From: Gigaspora margarita | Lineage: Eukaryota > Glomeromycota > Glomeromycetes > Diversisporales > Gigasporaceae | Assembly: GCA_009809945.1 (NCBI GenBank) | Contig: WTPW01000357.1 | Coordinates: 33,160 to 97,159 of the forward strand | Direction of reading: 5' to 3' | DNA: 64,000 nucleotides | Shown here: piece after piece, positions 36,897-48,246 of the stretch | Numbering within the stretch: position 1 is the stretch's first letter | How the letters are laid out: each line of letters opens with the position of its first letter | Notes under the pieces: model-generated | The model's database searches: none | Told to the model about the DNA's origin: nothing | The model's input: only the letters and a program-made list of their open reading frames with translations | Translations under genes and position numbers: made by a program

Positions 36897-37375
36897 CTCT
36901 ATTTGAAACAGTAATACTGAAATAATCCAAATAACCCAAATAACATATAACTAGTCATTGGGTTATTTCAAGGTTCAAATAATCTAAAAGATTATTTAAT
37001 ATATGTTAGTTAATATTTTAATGCTCTTTAGCCAATCAGATTGGTTGCCAAACAAAATTATAACATAATCAATAATTGTAACTATAAGTCAATTAATATT
37101 TATATCTTAAGCAAAGTTGTTTAAAATAATAAATTATATATTTAAAACACCTTACTTAAGATATCTAAATATTAATAGACTTAGTAAAATTTAATATATA
37201 GCTAAAATTATCAATAAAGAAAGTAATAAAGTTTGATAACTTTTTATACAAGCAATTTGACCAATAAAATTATTTTATATACCAATAATCTAAATGAACT
37301 TAATAACCAAAATGATTTTGTTATAATTTAATAGCAGGAGTCATTTAAATTGATTGAGTTATTTACTATTTCAAG
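36897..37375. mobile_element. Possible TIR element with 'GGTTATTT' words
   Basis: The left side 'ttgaaacagtaatactgaaa' and the complement of the right side 'gagttatttactatttcaag' are similar, giving imperfect inverted ends around a ~480-bp AT-rich interior. A similar block (ttatttactattactgattt, ~42,790-42,815) lies beyond the nested complex. No TSD found. Confidence 0.4.
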
Positions 37376-38149
37376 GTTGGTCCAGGCATACAAATTTTAT
37401 TGGATTTGGGCCTAAGTTTACAAATACCTAGCCTAACCCAGTTTACTTCAAAACCTATACATATATATTATCATTGTGCAGTTAAAGTTGCTTAATTTAT
37501 ATAAGATACAAACTTTATATATATAATAGCCCAATAACTAAATACCGTATTACTGCAATATAATGCATGCCTGTGCAGTATTTCAATCACCTGCACACTA
37601 TTTTGAGTATGCGCATGTGCGCTATTTTGAGGTAACCTGATTTTTATCCTGTACTAGTACTGAAAATCCAAACCTTAATATATATATATATATAGGAACA
37701 ATTAACCTATTGTTGAACTTTTATAGTAAAAAGCAAATTATTTATTTTTTAAAACCTGCACATATATAAAGCATCACCTGTAGATTTAGATCCTATTTTT
37801 CTTTGGCATTATTACACAGCACTCTAAGGCCATTATAGTTCTAACTTTAAAAAGGATGTTTATAAAATATTCATTTATTATCAAAAATTATATTTCAGTA
37901 TTAAAATCAAAAAGAATGGCCATAACAATTTATTATCCTGCTAGGATAAAGGTAGTGTAACCATTATATAGGAGAGCTTGGTACTTTCATGCCGAGTTTA
38001 ACTCTGATAGTTGACATTAGAATGTCACATGAATTTGGCAGTAATTTATGGAACACAGATATTAATAATTTATTAGGCATTTATTATTAAAAGAATGCAT
38101 ATTATTTAAGGATGATTTTTGAGAGCTACCAGCTACAAAATATTGTAGT

Positions 38150-40620
38150 TGGCAGATCAGCTTGCAACAAAATCCTTACTCAACATATAGGGTTAATTAA
38201 ACATAAAGCCAAACTTAGCTGTACTATTCCTACTAGCACTCTAATTCATCCCAGTTATATAATATCAAAAATATTTGGGATATTCAACTCCAACATTATA
38301 TCTCAAACTTTGTTAAACACCTTAATGACAATAGCCTACTTGGAACATCTTTGCATAATCGCATTTAGCAGATCCAAAACAACCTCTTGTCCACTACTAG
38401 CATCTTTTCAAATCCTAATCCTACTATTGATGGACCTAACAAACAAACAACCAATTTCAAAATTATCCAATTGTTCAAACATCTTGGCTGGACAATTAAT
38501 CCCAATCCTAGCTATAGTATTCTCTATACAATCAAGGAAGGAAATATTTCACTAGAATCTCTCTTATCATCACATCCAAAGTATTTAACTTTTAAAAAAC
38601 AAATTCGATACCATCATCTTCTGTTTTTGGACCAACTTACCTCTTTTGACAATTCCTGCTTACTTGACTGGAAACACATCTCACCAAGACTTAACAAAAT
38701 ACCAAAAGGGAGAATACCTCTATGGTTCACATATCTAGAGGATCAAATTACTAGTCATTTATATGAACGCACTCTTCACTAACATCTCTAGTTGCCCCAA
38801 AGCAACTATTATAGTTACACAATAGAACACTTTTCTAGACACACCAAGCTATGGCTTTTACTCTCTTGAACAATCAAATTATTCTTGGCAAAGCACGGCG
38901 CAGACCAACTATCTCTGACTTTACACTAATAACACACTGGAAAAGCTCTATTAAAACACAATTTACACACCTATATCCTACTCCCTCTATCACTACATCT
39001 CCATGTACTAATTGCTCACTTAATTCCAATATTATTGCAAACAAATGTACCATACTTATACCTACAAGTCATGCTACAAAATTCTTTGGCAGACTTAATT
39101 CATACAAAACAATTAACCTCAATGCAAATCATCTGGACCTCATCTACTCAATTGCAATTAGAAACCCTTTATTTATACCATCACCACCAAACCTTATTAT
39201 CTCTATACCTCAAATTGCTTCTATATTTCACCCTAGTACTGCACTAGATACTTTACAACTTATCGCTAATCATAATAGCAATCTAACAGAACTTACATTC
39301 TATACTGATGGATCAGTTCTTAATCTGGAAAATTCCCAAGAAATAGGCTGGATACAATTAGAAAACTAAACTATTACACACACCTTTTAGGCACAAATTA
39401 AATTCTGGCCATGTTTCTTCAAAGCTGAGCTAGTAGCAATCCTATCTGCTATCATCACTGCTCCTAGAAATTGCTCAATTCAAATCTTTACAGATTCTCA
39501 ATTAGTAATTTCCAAATACAACAACCTCACAAATAATAAGCCAATATTCCAATCTCTAAACATTCTAAATACTCCCTATGGGTCTATCTGGAACACTCTA
39601 CTAAAAATTTTATTAAATCCTATAATCTCAATATCTCTTTTTATAAAGTTACTGCACATCAAGACAATGAATTCAACAACAAAGCAGACCAACTATCACA
39701 CAGTCACCAAATTGCTCCATATCTTCTTTTTAATTTCAACAATATCTACAATACTCAATTTACACTCTCAATTGACAATCTTCCTATAGAACTTCCTATT
39801 CGTCACAGTGTTAGAACAGTATGCTATGCACACATATTCGCACTCTGGAGATCACAAAACCAATTTCAACAATGGACAACAATCTCCCAGCATATATGCT
39901 AGAATGCAACCTGGTTCTATATTAAAAAATCTCAAATTTTGCACACAGCTTTCAGTCCTCAACTCTCAAATCATTCAGAATCAAATACTAATGGATGATC
40001 TTCCCTCTTCTTATATTTTACACAAAAGAAACCCTTCATATTCCAACAAATATCACTTATGCCAACAAGCAAGTTATGCATTACATTGGATCATATGTCC
40101 AACCTGTGAACCTATACTAAAAATCATAGAAGATTCACTGCACCATGTTCTCAAACCCAACAAAATGAATATTTCACAATCAACTGCTAATGACCTCTAT
40201 ACCCAAATAATACATCTTGATAGTTCCAAATTCATCACTCTCTTAACAAACACTCATTGTTCTCTACCCTAACTGGTCTCATCCCACTTGATATTATTCA
40301 TACACTAAGTGAATACACAACATCACAAAAAACTGCAAGAACACTCACTATTCAACTTTTGCTACATATTAACCAACTCATTTATACAAATCCCATACTG
40401 CATTAACAGATCTCAAAATTACCAATTACACCTACAACACCCAACCCCAGCTATCTCTCTAAATTCAATTAGTCAGTCAACAATCATATACAGGACTATA
40501 AATCCACAACACATATTTCCATGCTCAAAATAGAAACTTGGCTTATTAAATGGATCAAATACTCCACACACCCTTCTGATATTTTTTACATATACACAAA
40601 TCTAGATGAGCTTTGGCCAC
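38150..40620 (+). pseudogene. LINE 2 connector, RNase H and C-terminal domain
   Basis: Open pieces 38,112-38,555, 38,387-38,782, 38,851-39,369 and 39,808-40,272. The RNase H motifs are complete in sequence though spread over frames: LTFYTDGSVLNLE (39,292 on; Asp), KAELVAILSAI (~39,421; Glu), IQIFTDSQLVISKY (~39,480; Asp) and a HQDNEFNNKADQL-like segment (~39,657; His and Asp). The connector carries DWKHISPRLNKIPKGRIPLW and the C-terminal part HSVRTVCYAHIFALWRSQNQ in one frame (~39,808). Few stops: TAA at 39,367-39,369 and TAG at 39,388-39,390. The RT domain is absent because of 5' truncation. Confidence 0.8.
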
Positions 40621-40688
40621 TCTGGTAGGTTTAGGCCACAGATAAGTATTGTAGTTTACTTTAGTATTTGTTTGAGCTTTTATTCTTA

Positions 40689-41896
40689 GGGAGCATCCAG
40701 AAATTAGCTGATTTTTGTTTACTATGATCCCACCTCACCCCTACCCCACCCACCCACACCTGATACCCCAATTAGCCAATCAGATTTTACGATTATTAAA
40801 AAGTCAAATATAACATTTAATAGTAAATAACTTTTGAACTACTGGACCAATTTTGATGATTCAACTACCAAAATGATCCTCTCAATGAGAGGGTTCTAGT
40901 GAGCCCAAAATCGTTAAAATCCAATCACAGGATCCTGTGATCGGACTAGATTTGTGTTACTATAAAGTTCTATAATTTATTAATAATTATAACCCATTTA
41001 TAGCAACACAAATTTATTTCGATCTTAGGATCCTGTAATTGGATTTTAACGATTTTGGGCTTGTTAGAATCCTCTCATTGAGAGGATCATTTTGGTAGTA
41101 AAATCATCGAAATTGGCCCAGTAGATAAGAAGTTATTAACAATTAAAAATTAATATTTAATTGTTAATAACTTCTGATCTACTGGGCCAATTTTGATGAT
41201 TTTACTACCAAAATGATCCTCTCAATGAGAGGATTCTAACGAGCCCAAAATCGTTAAAATCCAATTACAGAATCCTAAGATCGGAATAGATTTGTGTTGC
41301 TATAAAAGCTATATAATTTATTAAATAATTATAACCAATTTATAGCAGCACAAATTTATTTCGATCACAGGATACTGTGATTGGATATTAACGATTTTGG
41401 GCTCGTTAGAATCCTCTCATTGAGAGGATCATTTTGGTAGTAAAATCATCGAAATTGGCCCAGTAGATCAGAAGTTATTAACAATTAAATATTGCTTTTT
41501 AATTGTTAATAACTTCTTATCTACTGGGCCAATTTCGATGATTTTACTACCAAAATGATCCTCTCAATGAGAGGATTCTAAAATTATTTAATAAATTATA
41601 GAACTTTATAGTAACACAAATCTATTCCGATCACAGGATTCTGTGATTGGATTTTAACGATTTTGGGCTCGCTAGAACCCTCTTATTGAGAGGATCATTT
41701 TGGTAGTTGAATCATCAAAATTGGTCCAGTAGTTCAAAAGTTATTAATTATCTAATATTATTAATAAATCTATAATTTTGGTCAAAAATAATTTTGCAAC
41801 TTTGGCCGGAATTATGAAATTTTAGCCGGAATTACACCTGATACTTCAGCTGACCCACCCACCCACCCAGAAATCAGCTGATTTCTGGAAGCTCCC
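40689..41896. mobile_element. Foldback MITE with TTA TSD in the LINE 2 3' UTR
   Basis: 1,208 bp with ends gggagcatccagaaattagc and the complement of 'tcagctgatttctggaagct'+ccc, flanked by TTA (40,686-40,688; 41,897-41,899). The interior is at least four alternating forward and inverted copies of one module: 'tactaccaaaatgatcctct' with 'aatgagaggattctaacgag', 'cccaaaatcgttaaaatcca' and 'ggatcctgtgatcg'. Neighbouring copies form near-perfect hairpins of about 150-300 bp. A TTA target fits PIF/Harbinger. No coding region. Confidence 0.85.
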
Positions 41897-42646
41897 TTAG
41901 TATTAGATTTAAAAAACAAAAGTTTTTCCAGTATTGTAAAAAGTTTCAATTAAATTTAATAAAGATAAGAGCAAGGTTTCACCTTAAACATTAAAAAAAA
42001 AAAGAAGATTTTTGAGAGCATAAATTAGATACATTTGATTAAGGGTGAGAGCAACTCTTTATATACATTCTAAATCTCAGACAAGGTTACATGTTTATTT
42101 TGCTACTACTACATCTATGCTACAATAGCTATGCTTATTTTGTGGCTTCTTTGTTAGCCCTGCAACTTAAACTATGTTGACATAGTGGGCTTTTCAAACC
42201 TTTATTGTCTAACAGATTTAAACAACTATGTTCATGTAGCCACTCTCATGTTTTAATGTGCCTGAAATGAGGCTCATAGGTTAAGCACCAAGAATACATA
42301 ATAATGCCTAATACTAGAAAGGTAAGATTAATGTGGCTATGATAATACTATTATGGAAGGTATGTGACAACTTAAAGAATTATACAATATGGAAATGAGA
42401 GACAGAGAAAAAATTATTTGTTATAGTAGCGATAATTAAACATTTAATAATAGTTATTCTTGAAGCAATTAAAGCTAAAAAGAATAAATATGAAGTATTC
42501 ATTTTATTCGATTATATAGGATTCTATATATAGTGCGCACTATTTTGGGACACGTATGGGCATTATTTTGAAATCCAGTATGCTATTTTTAGGGGATGCA
42601 ATTTTCAAAATAATGCCTATGATTGTTATTTTGTGGTAATACGGTA

Positions 42647-43212
42647 ACTCTTAAATAACCTCATTTATTTTCAAATAACTATAATTATTCATTTATGAGT
42701 CATTTCTAAATGATTCAAATTTGATATAACTATTAATGACTAGTTATTTTAGGGTTATTTGAGGTTGTTTGAAAAATAGCAAATGATCAGATTATTTACT
42801 ATTACTGATTTGAAAACTCTAATATCATTCCTTTTTGCTATACAAGAACAAATATAATTTGCTTTACTAGTTCTAGACTAGGAACTATGTCAAATAGTCT
42901 ACTATAAACCTTCTTCTTATAACTTTCTAGATAGAAAAATTCTGCTATACAAAAAATGCCTTGTTCAAGTATTAAATGTACATATAAAAAATAAAATAGA
43001 AAGATAATCATCAAAAAAATAAAAATATTAATAATTTGTAGTGATCTTCAAATTTATTAAATAAGTGCAGAATTTTGTTTAAAAATTGCAAAGATCTTTA
43101 AAATTTATATTTTTGTAGTTCTTTGCAGATTTTTTGTCAAAAATCTGTAAAAATATTTTAAAAGTATAAATTTGCAGATTATAATAGTATTGAAAAAATA
43201 AAAGTACTAAAA
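42647..43212. other. AT-rich spacer
   Basis: Contains 'taaataacctcatttatttt' and 'ttagggttatttgaggttg' (42,654-42,760), roughly inverted to each other, possibly a small foldback. No gene. Confidence 0.35.
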
Positions 43213-43226
43213 TCTGCAATTATCTT

Positions 43227-44009
43227 TTTTTTTATTATTTTTTTTTTAGCATTTTCTACTGGTTGACTTAGATTTAGACAATGACTTATACCATTTTTAT
43301 CAACTGTAGCTCCTGTATATGCATATTCTGCATACCGTCTAACCCAGAATTACCCAGAGGTGCAGGTTCTATATTTGTCTTTTTAATACTCTCAGTTTTT
43401 AGCTAATATACACTATAGCTTTACCTGTATACTTGCAGTCAGAGCAAACTATTAAACTGCTACTATTACCTTGACCTTATGAAATTCCCAGACCCTAGTA
43501 CCCTATTCTTTTATCTTCATAGGTATACTTTGGTAATTCACAAAACTCCCAATCCAGATACTCGGAAGGATTGGTCAGTCAGGCTTTAGAATGCCTTTAT
43601 GGTCTCCCTTTTCTTGGTTCATGTTTTTTAACACATGACCTTTTCTTCCAGTACAACTCTAGCAGTCTGGTTGGTAAGAACCTATACCCAAAAGTTCTAA
43701 TATCAGATTTCCTAGAACCAAATCCAAATCTGTTTTATAGTACTGTCAAAAGTCTGGCTTCTTTACTCAGATTTTGCCAAATAAGTTCTGATCTTTAGGT
43801 TCCCAGATATTACACGATCCTATTTCTAGGATCTTCTATTTCAATGGTATAACCCAAGTTACAGATCTTTGCATAATCCAATCTATTAGCAAAGATCAGT
43901 TTAGTAACACAAATGTAATTTTAATTTTCAAACCAGCACCAAGTAGGATTCGAACTTACAAACTTTTGCTTGGGGTGACAACTTGACCACGATACTAAGT
44001 TACTACACC
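43227..44009 (-). mobile_element. tRNA-headed retroposon (long SINE-like) with 14-bp TSD
   Basis: Flanked by exact tctgcaattatctt at 43,213-43,226 and 44,010-44,023. On the minus strand it opens with a tRNA-like head: ggtgtag, an A-box-like 'taacttagtatcgtgg', then about 25 nt on a B box agttcgaatcc (~43,957-43,947). It closes with an A-rich tail (43,249-43,227). The body of about 690 bp is richer in GC than its surroundings and has no recognised frame (the 43,571-43,798 frame on the other strand is fortuitous). The acceptor stem does not pair, so the head is not a working tRNA gene. At 783 bp it is long for a SINE. Confidence 0.8.
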
Positions 44010-44023
44010 TCTGCAATTATCTT

Positions 44024-44400
44024 CAAAATTATTAAATACTCACAAAATTTTTTAAAAAAAAACTATAAAAATTTGTAAAAAATTTTAATTTTTATATATC
44101 CTGTACCTATATATTATATTATTGATATAATTGTTCTAAAACCATGTTTTGTCTAAGTTAATTGACTAGGCAGGTTAAGAAAATATTGTTCTCTAGACCA
44201 ATACAGTTCTAAAGGAGATGTGATTATTAAAAATGGTCTAGTAGATATTTTTTTATAACTTTTAAAGTTTATAACAATTGTTTAAATCATGTGATTTATA
44301 TAAAATATTCATTATAAAACTTTGAAAAGCTATAGAAAAATATTTACTAAGCTATTTTTAATGATCCTGCTATTTTTAATACTGTCGTGGTCTATTTATT
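44024..44400. other. AT-rich spacer
   Basis: No gene or repeat supported between the retroposon and the tandem array. Confidence 0.3.
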
Positions 44401-44952
44401 TAGTAAAAAACCTGGTTTTTGAACACTTTTTTATTTATTTTTATATTTATACTTAAAAAAAAATTTGATAAACATTTTTATAAAGAAAATCAACTATAAC
44501 TCTGCGAATTCTTAACTAAATAATTTGAAAATTGAGATTTAACCCTTCTTGATCTCCTCTACAGGTTTATTTAGAAGTGCAAAGATAGTTTTCTTTGACT
44601 AATATACTCAAAATGATGTAATGAATATATTTAATGCTCAAAAACCAAAATTTGATGAATGTTTTCACAAAGAAAATTGACTATAACCCTGTGAATGCTT
44701 GACCAAATAATTTGAAATTTGAGATTTTAACCCTTCTTAATCCCCTTTGCAAGATTACTTAGAACCTCAAAGGCAATTTTCTTTGACTAATATATCCAAA
44801 ACAATGTAAAGAATATACTTATATTTAGAAAACAAATTTGAATAAGTGATTTAATGGAAAAAATTAACTATAACTCTGCAAATTCTTGACCACATAATTT
44901 GAAAATTGAGATTTTAACCCTTCTTGATTCTTTCTACAAATTTAATTAAATG

Positions 44953-45250
44953 AGGACCCAGATATCTAGTACAGAAATCATACTTAATTTTTTTAGCAAA
45001 ACCTGAAATTTGAGAAGTAAAAAAACAGTTTTTGGTAATTATCTTGGTATCTAGTGGTCCAATTTGAATAAACTTTTTTTTAAAATTAAAGCTCTTAGTG
45101 AGGCTAAGGCACATCTAACAAAAAAAAGTTATTCAATTCTGATCACTAGATCAAAAGTTATTTAAACAAATACATTTTGTCATTTTTAGCAAATTGGACC
45201 AAAATTGGCCAAAATCCAGTAATGACCTATATGAGAGATGTCCAGGGTTC
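44953..45250. mobile_element. ~290-bp TIR element, copy 1, in the tandem array
   Basis: Inverted ends, 'ggacccagatatctagtac' on the left and the complement of 'tatgagagatgtccagggtt' on the right. The body contains 'ttatcttggtatctagtggt' and 'ccaaaattggccaaaatcca'. It interrupts the ~190-bp unit at its 'tttacttagaag' part. A second copy follows at about 45,542-45,830. Confidence 0.7.
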
Positions 45251-45523
45251 TATTAGAAGCCAAAGGTAGTTTCTTTAACTAACATACTCAAAATAATATA
45301 CTAAATATACTTATGCTTAGAAAACAAATTTTGATAAATAGTTTTACAAAAAAATCAACTATAACTCTATGAATTCTTGATTAAATAATTTATTTTATCT
45401 CTGTTCAATCTCTTTACAAGTTTACTTAGAAGCACAAAAGCAGTTTTCTTTGATTAACATACTCTAAATGATGTAATAAATGTACTTATACTTAGAAAAC
45501 AAATTTTGATAGAGTAACAAAAA

Positions 45524-45950
45524 TTAGATGATTTTTTAGAACCCCTGACATCTAGTATAGAGGTCATACTTAAAATTTTTTAGCAAAAACACCTAAAATT
45601 TGAAAAGCAAAAAACAGTGTTTAGCAATTATCTTGGCATCTAGTGGTCCAATTTGAATGAACTTTTTTAAAATGAAGTTCTCAGTAAGGCACATCTAACA
45701 AAAAAGTTATTCAATTCTAATCACTGGATTAGAAGTTATTAAAGTAAATAAATTTTGTTGTTTTTAGCAAATTAGGTCAAAATTGGCCAAAATCCAGTTA
45801 TAACCTATATGAGAGATGTGTGGGTCCTGATTTTTTAGAGAGGATGAAGGGTAAAAAATATAGAAATTATATATAGAAACCTGACCAAATTTATATTAAG
45901 GAGTGGTAGGCCTTTAATAAAAAATAATCACGTAATTAATTACACTTAAA
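45524..45950 (-). mobile_element. 'TCACCTGATT' family repeat, copy 4, carrying the ~290-bp element
   Basis: The outer parts (45,524-45,541: gtaacaaaaattagatga; 45,832-45,950 with 'taggcctttaataaaaaata') belong to the 150-bp family. The middle (about 45,542-45,830) is copy 2 of the ~290-bp TIR element. The host word tgattttttaga occurs on both sides of the insert (~45,530 and ~45,825), giving a target duplication of about 9-12 bp, in the Mutator-like range. Confidence 0.7.
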
Positions 45951-46205
45951 AAACAAAATTTGTGAATATTTTTACAAAAAAATTAACTATAACTTTGCAA
46001 ATTCTTGACCAAATAATTTGAAAGTTGAAATTTTAACTTTTTTTGACTCCTCTACAAGTTTACTTAGAAGCACAAAAGCAGTTTTCTTTGACAAATATAC
46101 TCTAAATAATGTAAAGAATATACTTATGCTTAGAAAACAAAATTTTGATAAACATTTTTACAAAAAAAATCAACTATAACTTTGCAAATTCTTGACCAAA
46201 TAATT

Positions 46206-46795
46206 TAAAGAGTAAATCCATTTTTTACTAGCAGTAACAGTCCTATGCCAATAAGAATCCAAGATTGTATATAACATTATACCTAATTATATGGGGTGAG
46301 TCAGTGGAAAAGAGACAAATCATTTTTAGTAAAATTTTTTTAATTTTTAAATTAAAATATCTTGACAACTATTTAATCAAATTTGCTAGAAAATTTTTAT
46401 TTTAATCTTGAAATTATATAGAATTAAAATAAAAAAAATTATTAATTTATTAAGATAGTTGTTAAGATATTTAAGCTTAAAGTCAAGAAAACTTTTATTT
46501 AGAAAAAATTTTTCTCTTTCTACTAATTCATCCCCATATAACATAAAAATGAAGCAAAAAATGCTATTTTCAAAAATATTATAATAATTTAAATTGTAAC
46601 TATGTAATTACCCTTTTTTCTAGCAAAAAAAATTTCTTGTGAAGTTTTACTATTTAGTTATATCTTTAGTACTAACCTTTTCTCAAACTATACCTAACCC
46701 TAACAATAATAAATTTGCACATTTTTAGGCTTGTTTTGATTGTATATTTTACAGAAAGTGTTACTGCCAGTGATAAACACCATTTTTCTATTTTA
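46206..46795. mobile_element. MITE of the 'GTCACTGGCAGTAA' family, copy 1
   Basis: The left end 'ttttttactagcagtaacag' and the complement of the right end 'gttactgccagtgataaaca' match in inverted orientation. The interior is AT-rich with a 'taaccctaacaataataa' word. The element at 49,913-50,233 has the same ends and the same 'ctaactatggctctaacctg'-like interior. Confidence 0.65.
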
Positions 46796-46985
46796 AAATT
46801 TGAAATTCTAACCCTTTTTGATTCTCTTTACAAGTTTTCTTAGAAGTATAAAGGCAGTTTCCTTTAACTAATATATCCAAAATGATATAACAAATATACT
46901 TACGCTTAGAAAACAAATTTTAATGAACATTTTCACAAAAAAAATGACTATAACTCTGCGAATTCTTGACCAAATAATTTAAAAA

Positions 46986-47306
46986 GATTGTGCACAATTA
47001 ATTGACAACATTGTCAATAGTTGTGCATAACAGCTTTGTCAAAAGTTGAGCATAATTAATTGACAACTTTGTCTAGAATTAGCACAATTAATTGATGATT
47101 TTGTTAAGAATTGTGCATGATTTAGATGACTTTTCCAAGGATTGTGCACAATTAATTAATGATTTTGTCAAGGATTGCACATGATTAATTGACATCTTTA
47201 TTAAGGATTGTGCATGATTAATTGACAACTTTATTAAAAATTGTGCACAATTAATTAATAACTTTGTTAAGAATTGTACATAATTAATTGACAACTTTGT
47301 CAAAGT
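46986..47306. repeat. 36-bp minisatellite, about 9 copies
   Basis: The unit is approximately 'aattaattgacaactttgtc' followed by aagaattgtgcaca. Because 36 is divisible by 3, the minus strand holds a 71-residue frame of 12-residue repeats (KLSINHAQSLI). I regard this as a by-product of the repeat rather than a gene. Confidence 0.85.
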
Positions 47307-47381
47307 AAGTTATTCTAAAAAAAAAAAGAAAAAAAAGTGCTTTCTTAAAAATAAAAAGAACACTCTCTAAAAAAAACTCAT

Positions 47382-47419
<38 letters not shown>

Positions 47420-47620
47420 CTGTCCAAATCTCACATTTTGATTGGCTATAAAATAAATTAAAAAAATTTAAAAAAGTTTGAAAAAAACAAATTAAAAAAA
47501 AATTAGTAAAATAAAAAGTTTAAAAGTTTTAAAAAAAAATAAATAAAAAAAGAGAAAATATATATGTAGCTGCAGCTATAAATAGCTAGTTACACAATCT
47601 GCAAATTAGCCAATCACTTG
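47307..47620. other. A-rich low-complexity region
   Basis: Many A runs, the longest about 33 nt at 47,385-47,417. No gene. Confidence 0.6.
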
Positions 47621-47630
47621 TTTATATATT

Positions 47631-48075
47631 GTCAGGGATGATGCTGAAATCCACGTGATCGCCATATCAACGGATTTCCTAAAATTTCTGAAAATCGTGT
47701 AAACAATCGATCTACACTACATAATCAAAACAATCAAATGGGGTTGGTTAGAGTGGGGTTAATTCAATACTGCATAAATCGCACATTTGATATCTATATA
47801 TAAAAGACCTTCTAACTGTATCAAAATGGCGACCCTAACCCTAACCCTAAACACGAGACAAATTATTTTTTGTTAGTGGTTTTATAGATGCTTTTTGCTC
47901 ATGGTTAGGGTTAGGGTCACCTTTTTGATACAGTTAGAAGGTCTTTTATAACCAGTTATAGCATTCGATGTAGTGTAGATCGATTGTTTACACGATTTTC
48001 AGAAATTTTAGAAAATCTGATGATACAGCGATCACGTGGATTTCAGCATTATCTGATTTCAGCATCATCCCTGAC
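47631..48075. mobile_element. Foldback MITE with telomere-like repeats, 7-bp TSD
   Basis: 445 bp flanked by exact atatatt (47,624-47,630; 48,076-48,082). Ends: gtcagggatgatgctgaaat and its complement. The arms are about 190 bp each and highly complementary; the right arm has about 20 extra bp that repeat 'gctgaaat'. Towards the centre the arms contain ccctaaccctaaccctaa (47,832 on) and, inverted, ggttagggttaggg (47,903 on), matching the TTAGGG telomere repeat. Copies lie at 53,387 on, 55,684-56,160 and 63,313-63,537. Superfamily uncertain (7-bp TSD). Confidence 0.85.
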
Positions 48076-48246
48076 ATATATTAATAATCAATTGAAACTC
48101 AATTTTTATTAAAAAATATATTGCACAAATCACTATACAACAAATACTATAGAATCATCATTACTTAGGTGATCACTATTAAATCATCATTATACAATAA
48201 ATACTACTAAATCATCACACAAATATTTAATACACTAAACCATCTA

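Larger units (their letters stand above)
38127..42006 (+). mobile_element. LINE 2: 5'-truncated LINE with 13-bp TSD
   Basis: Flanked by gatttttgagagc at 38,114-38,126 and 42,007-42,019. The 3' end reads 'taataaagataagagcaagg', then an A run (41,993-42,003). The 5' end starts within the segment downstream of RT (homologous to LINE 1 near 17,330), so endonuclease and RT were never copied here: a dead-on-arrival insertion. Without the MITE at 40,689-41,896 it is about 2.7 kb. Reading frames are better kept than in LINE 1, so it is probably the younger copy. Confidence 0.9.
37956..42425. mobile_element. Unclassified insertion F within element E
   Basis: Comparison with the uninterrupted copy of E at 61.2-62.5 kb shows foreign DNA from 37,956 to 42,425, bounded by gtag on both sides (37,952-37,955; 42,426-42,429). 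Without LINE 2 it is about 590 bp. It has no inverted ends and no frame. It might be a SINE-like or other small element. Confidence 0.5.
37543..42646. mobile_element. TIR element E, outermost layer of a four-level nest
   Basis: The ends are taccgtattactgc (37,543) and the complement of gtggtaatacggta (ending 42,646). Behind the ends both sides carry words like 'gcgctattttgag' and 'gggcattattttgaa'. Without its insertions the element is about 630 bp. A second copy in inverse orientation lies at about 61,202-62,486. In both copies one frame reads like YYPARI and VILEAIKAKKNKYE, suggesting a once-coded peptide, here split between 37,921-37,955 and 42,430-42,500. Superfamily not determined; TSD unclear. 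Confidence 0.65.
44401..46985. repeat. Tandem array, unit ~185-190 bp, with nested MITEs
   Basis: Units share 'tataactctgcgaattcttg', 'accaaataatttgaaa', 'ttaacccttcttgat', 'tttacttagaagcacaaag' and 'cagttttctttgactaatat'. The ctataactctgc word recurs near 44,493, 44,677, 44,866, 45,356, 45,977, 46,170 and 46,941: about 184-193 bp where undisturbed, more where elements have inserted (44,953-45,250; 45,524-45,950; ~46,206-46,795). No coding frame. Confidence 0.85.

Noticed and set aside
43941-44009. Functional tRNA gene on the minus strand
   Set aside because: A- and B-box-like words are present, but the acceptor and anticodon stems do not pair, and it is the head of a retroposon with a 14-bp TSD.
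47088-47303. 71-residue protein of 12-residue repeats
   Set aside because: The 36-bp minisatellite unit is a multiple of three, which keeps a frame open by itself; no other sign of a gene.
47832-47920. A telomere or recent telomere fusion
   Set aside because: The hexamers are only about three units long on each side, lie inside a MITE with intact ends and TSD, and are flanked by ordinary repeats.
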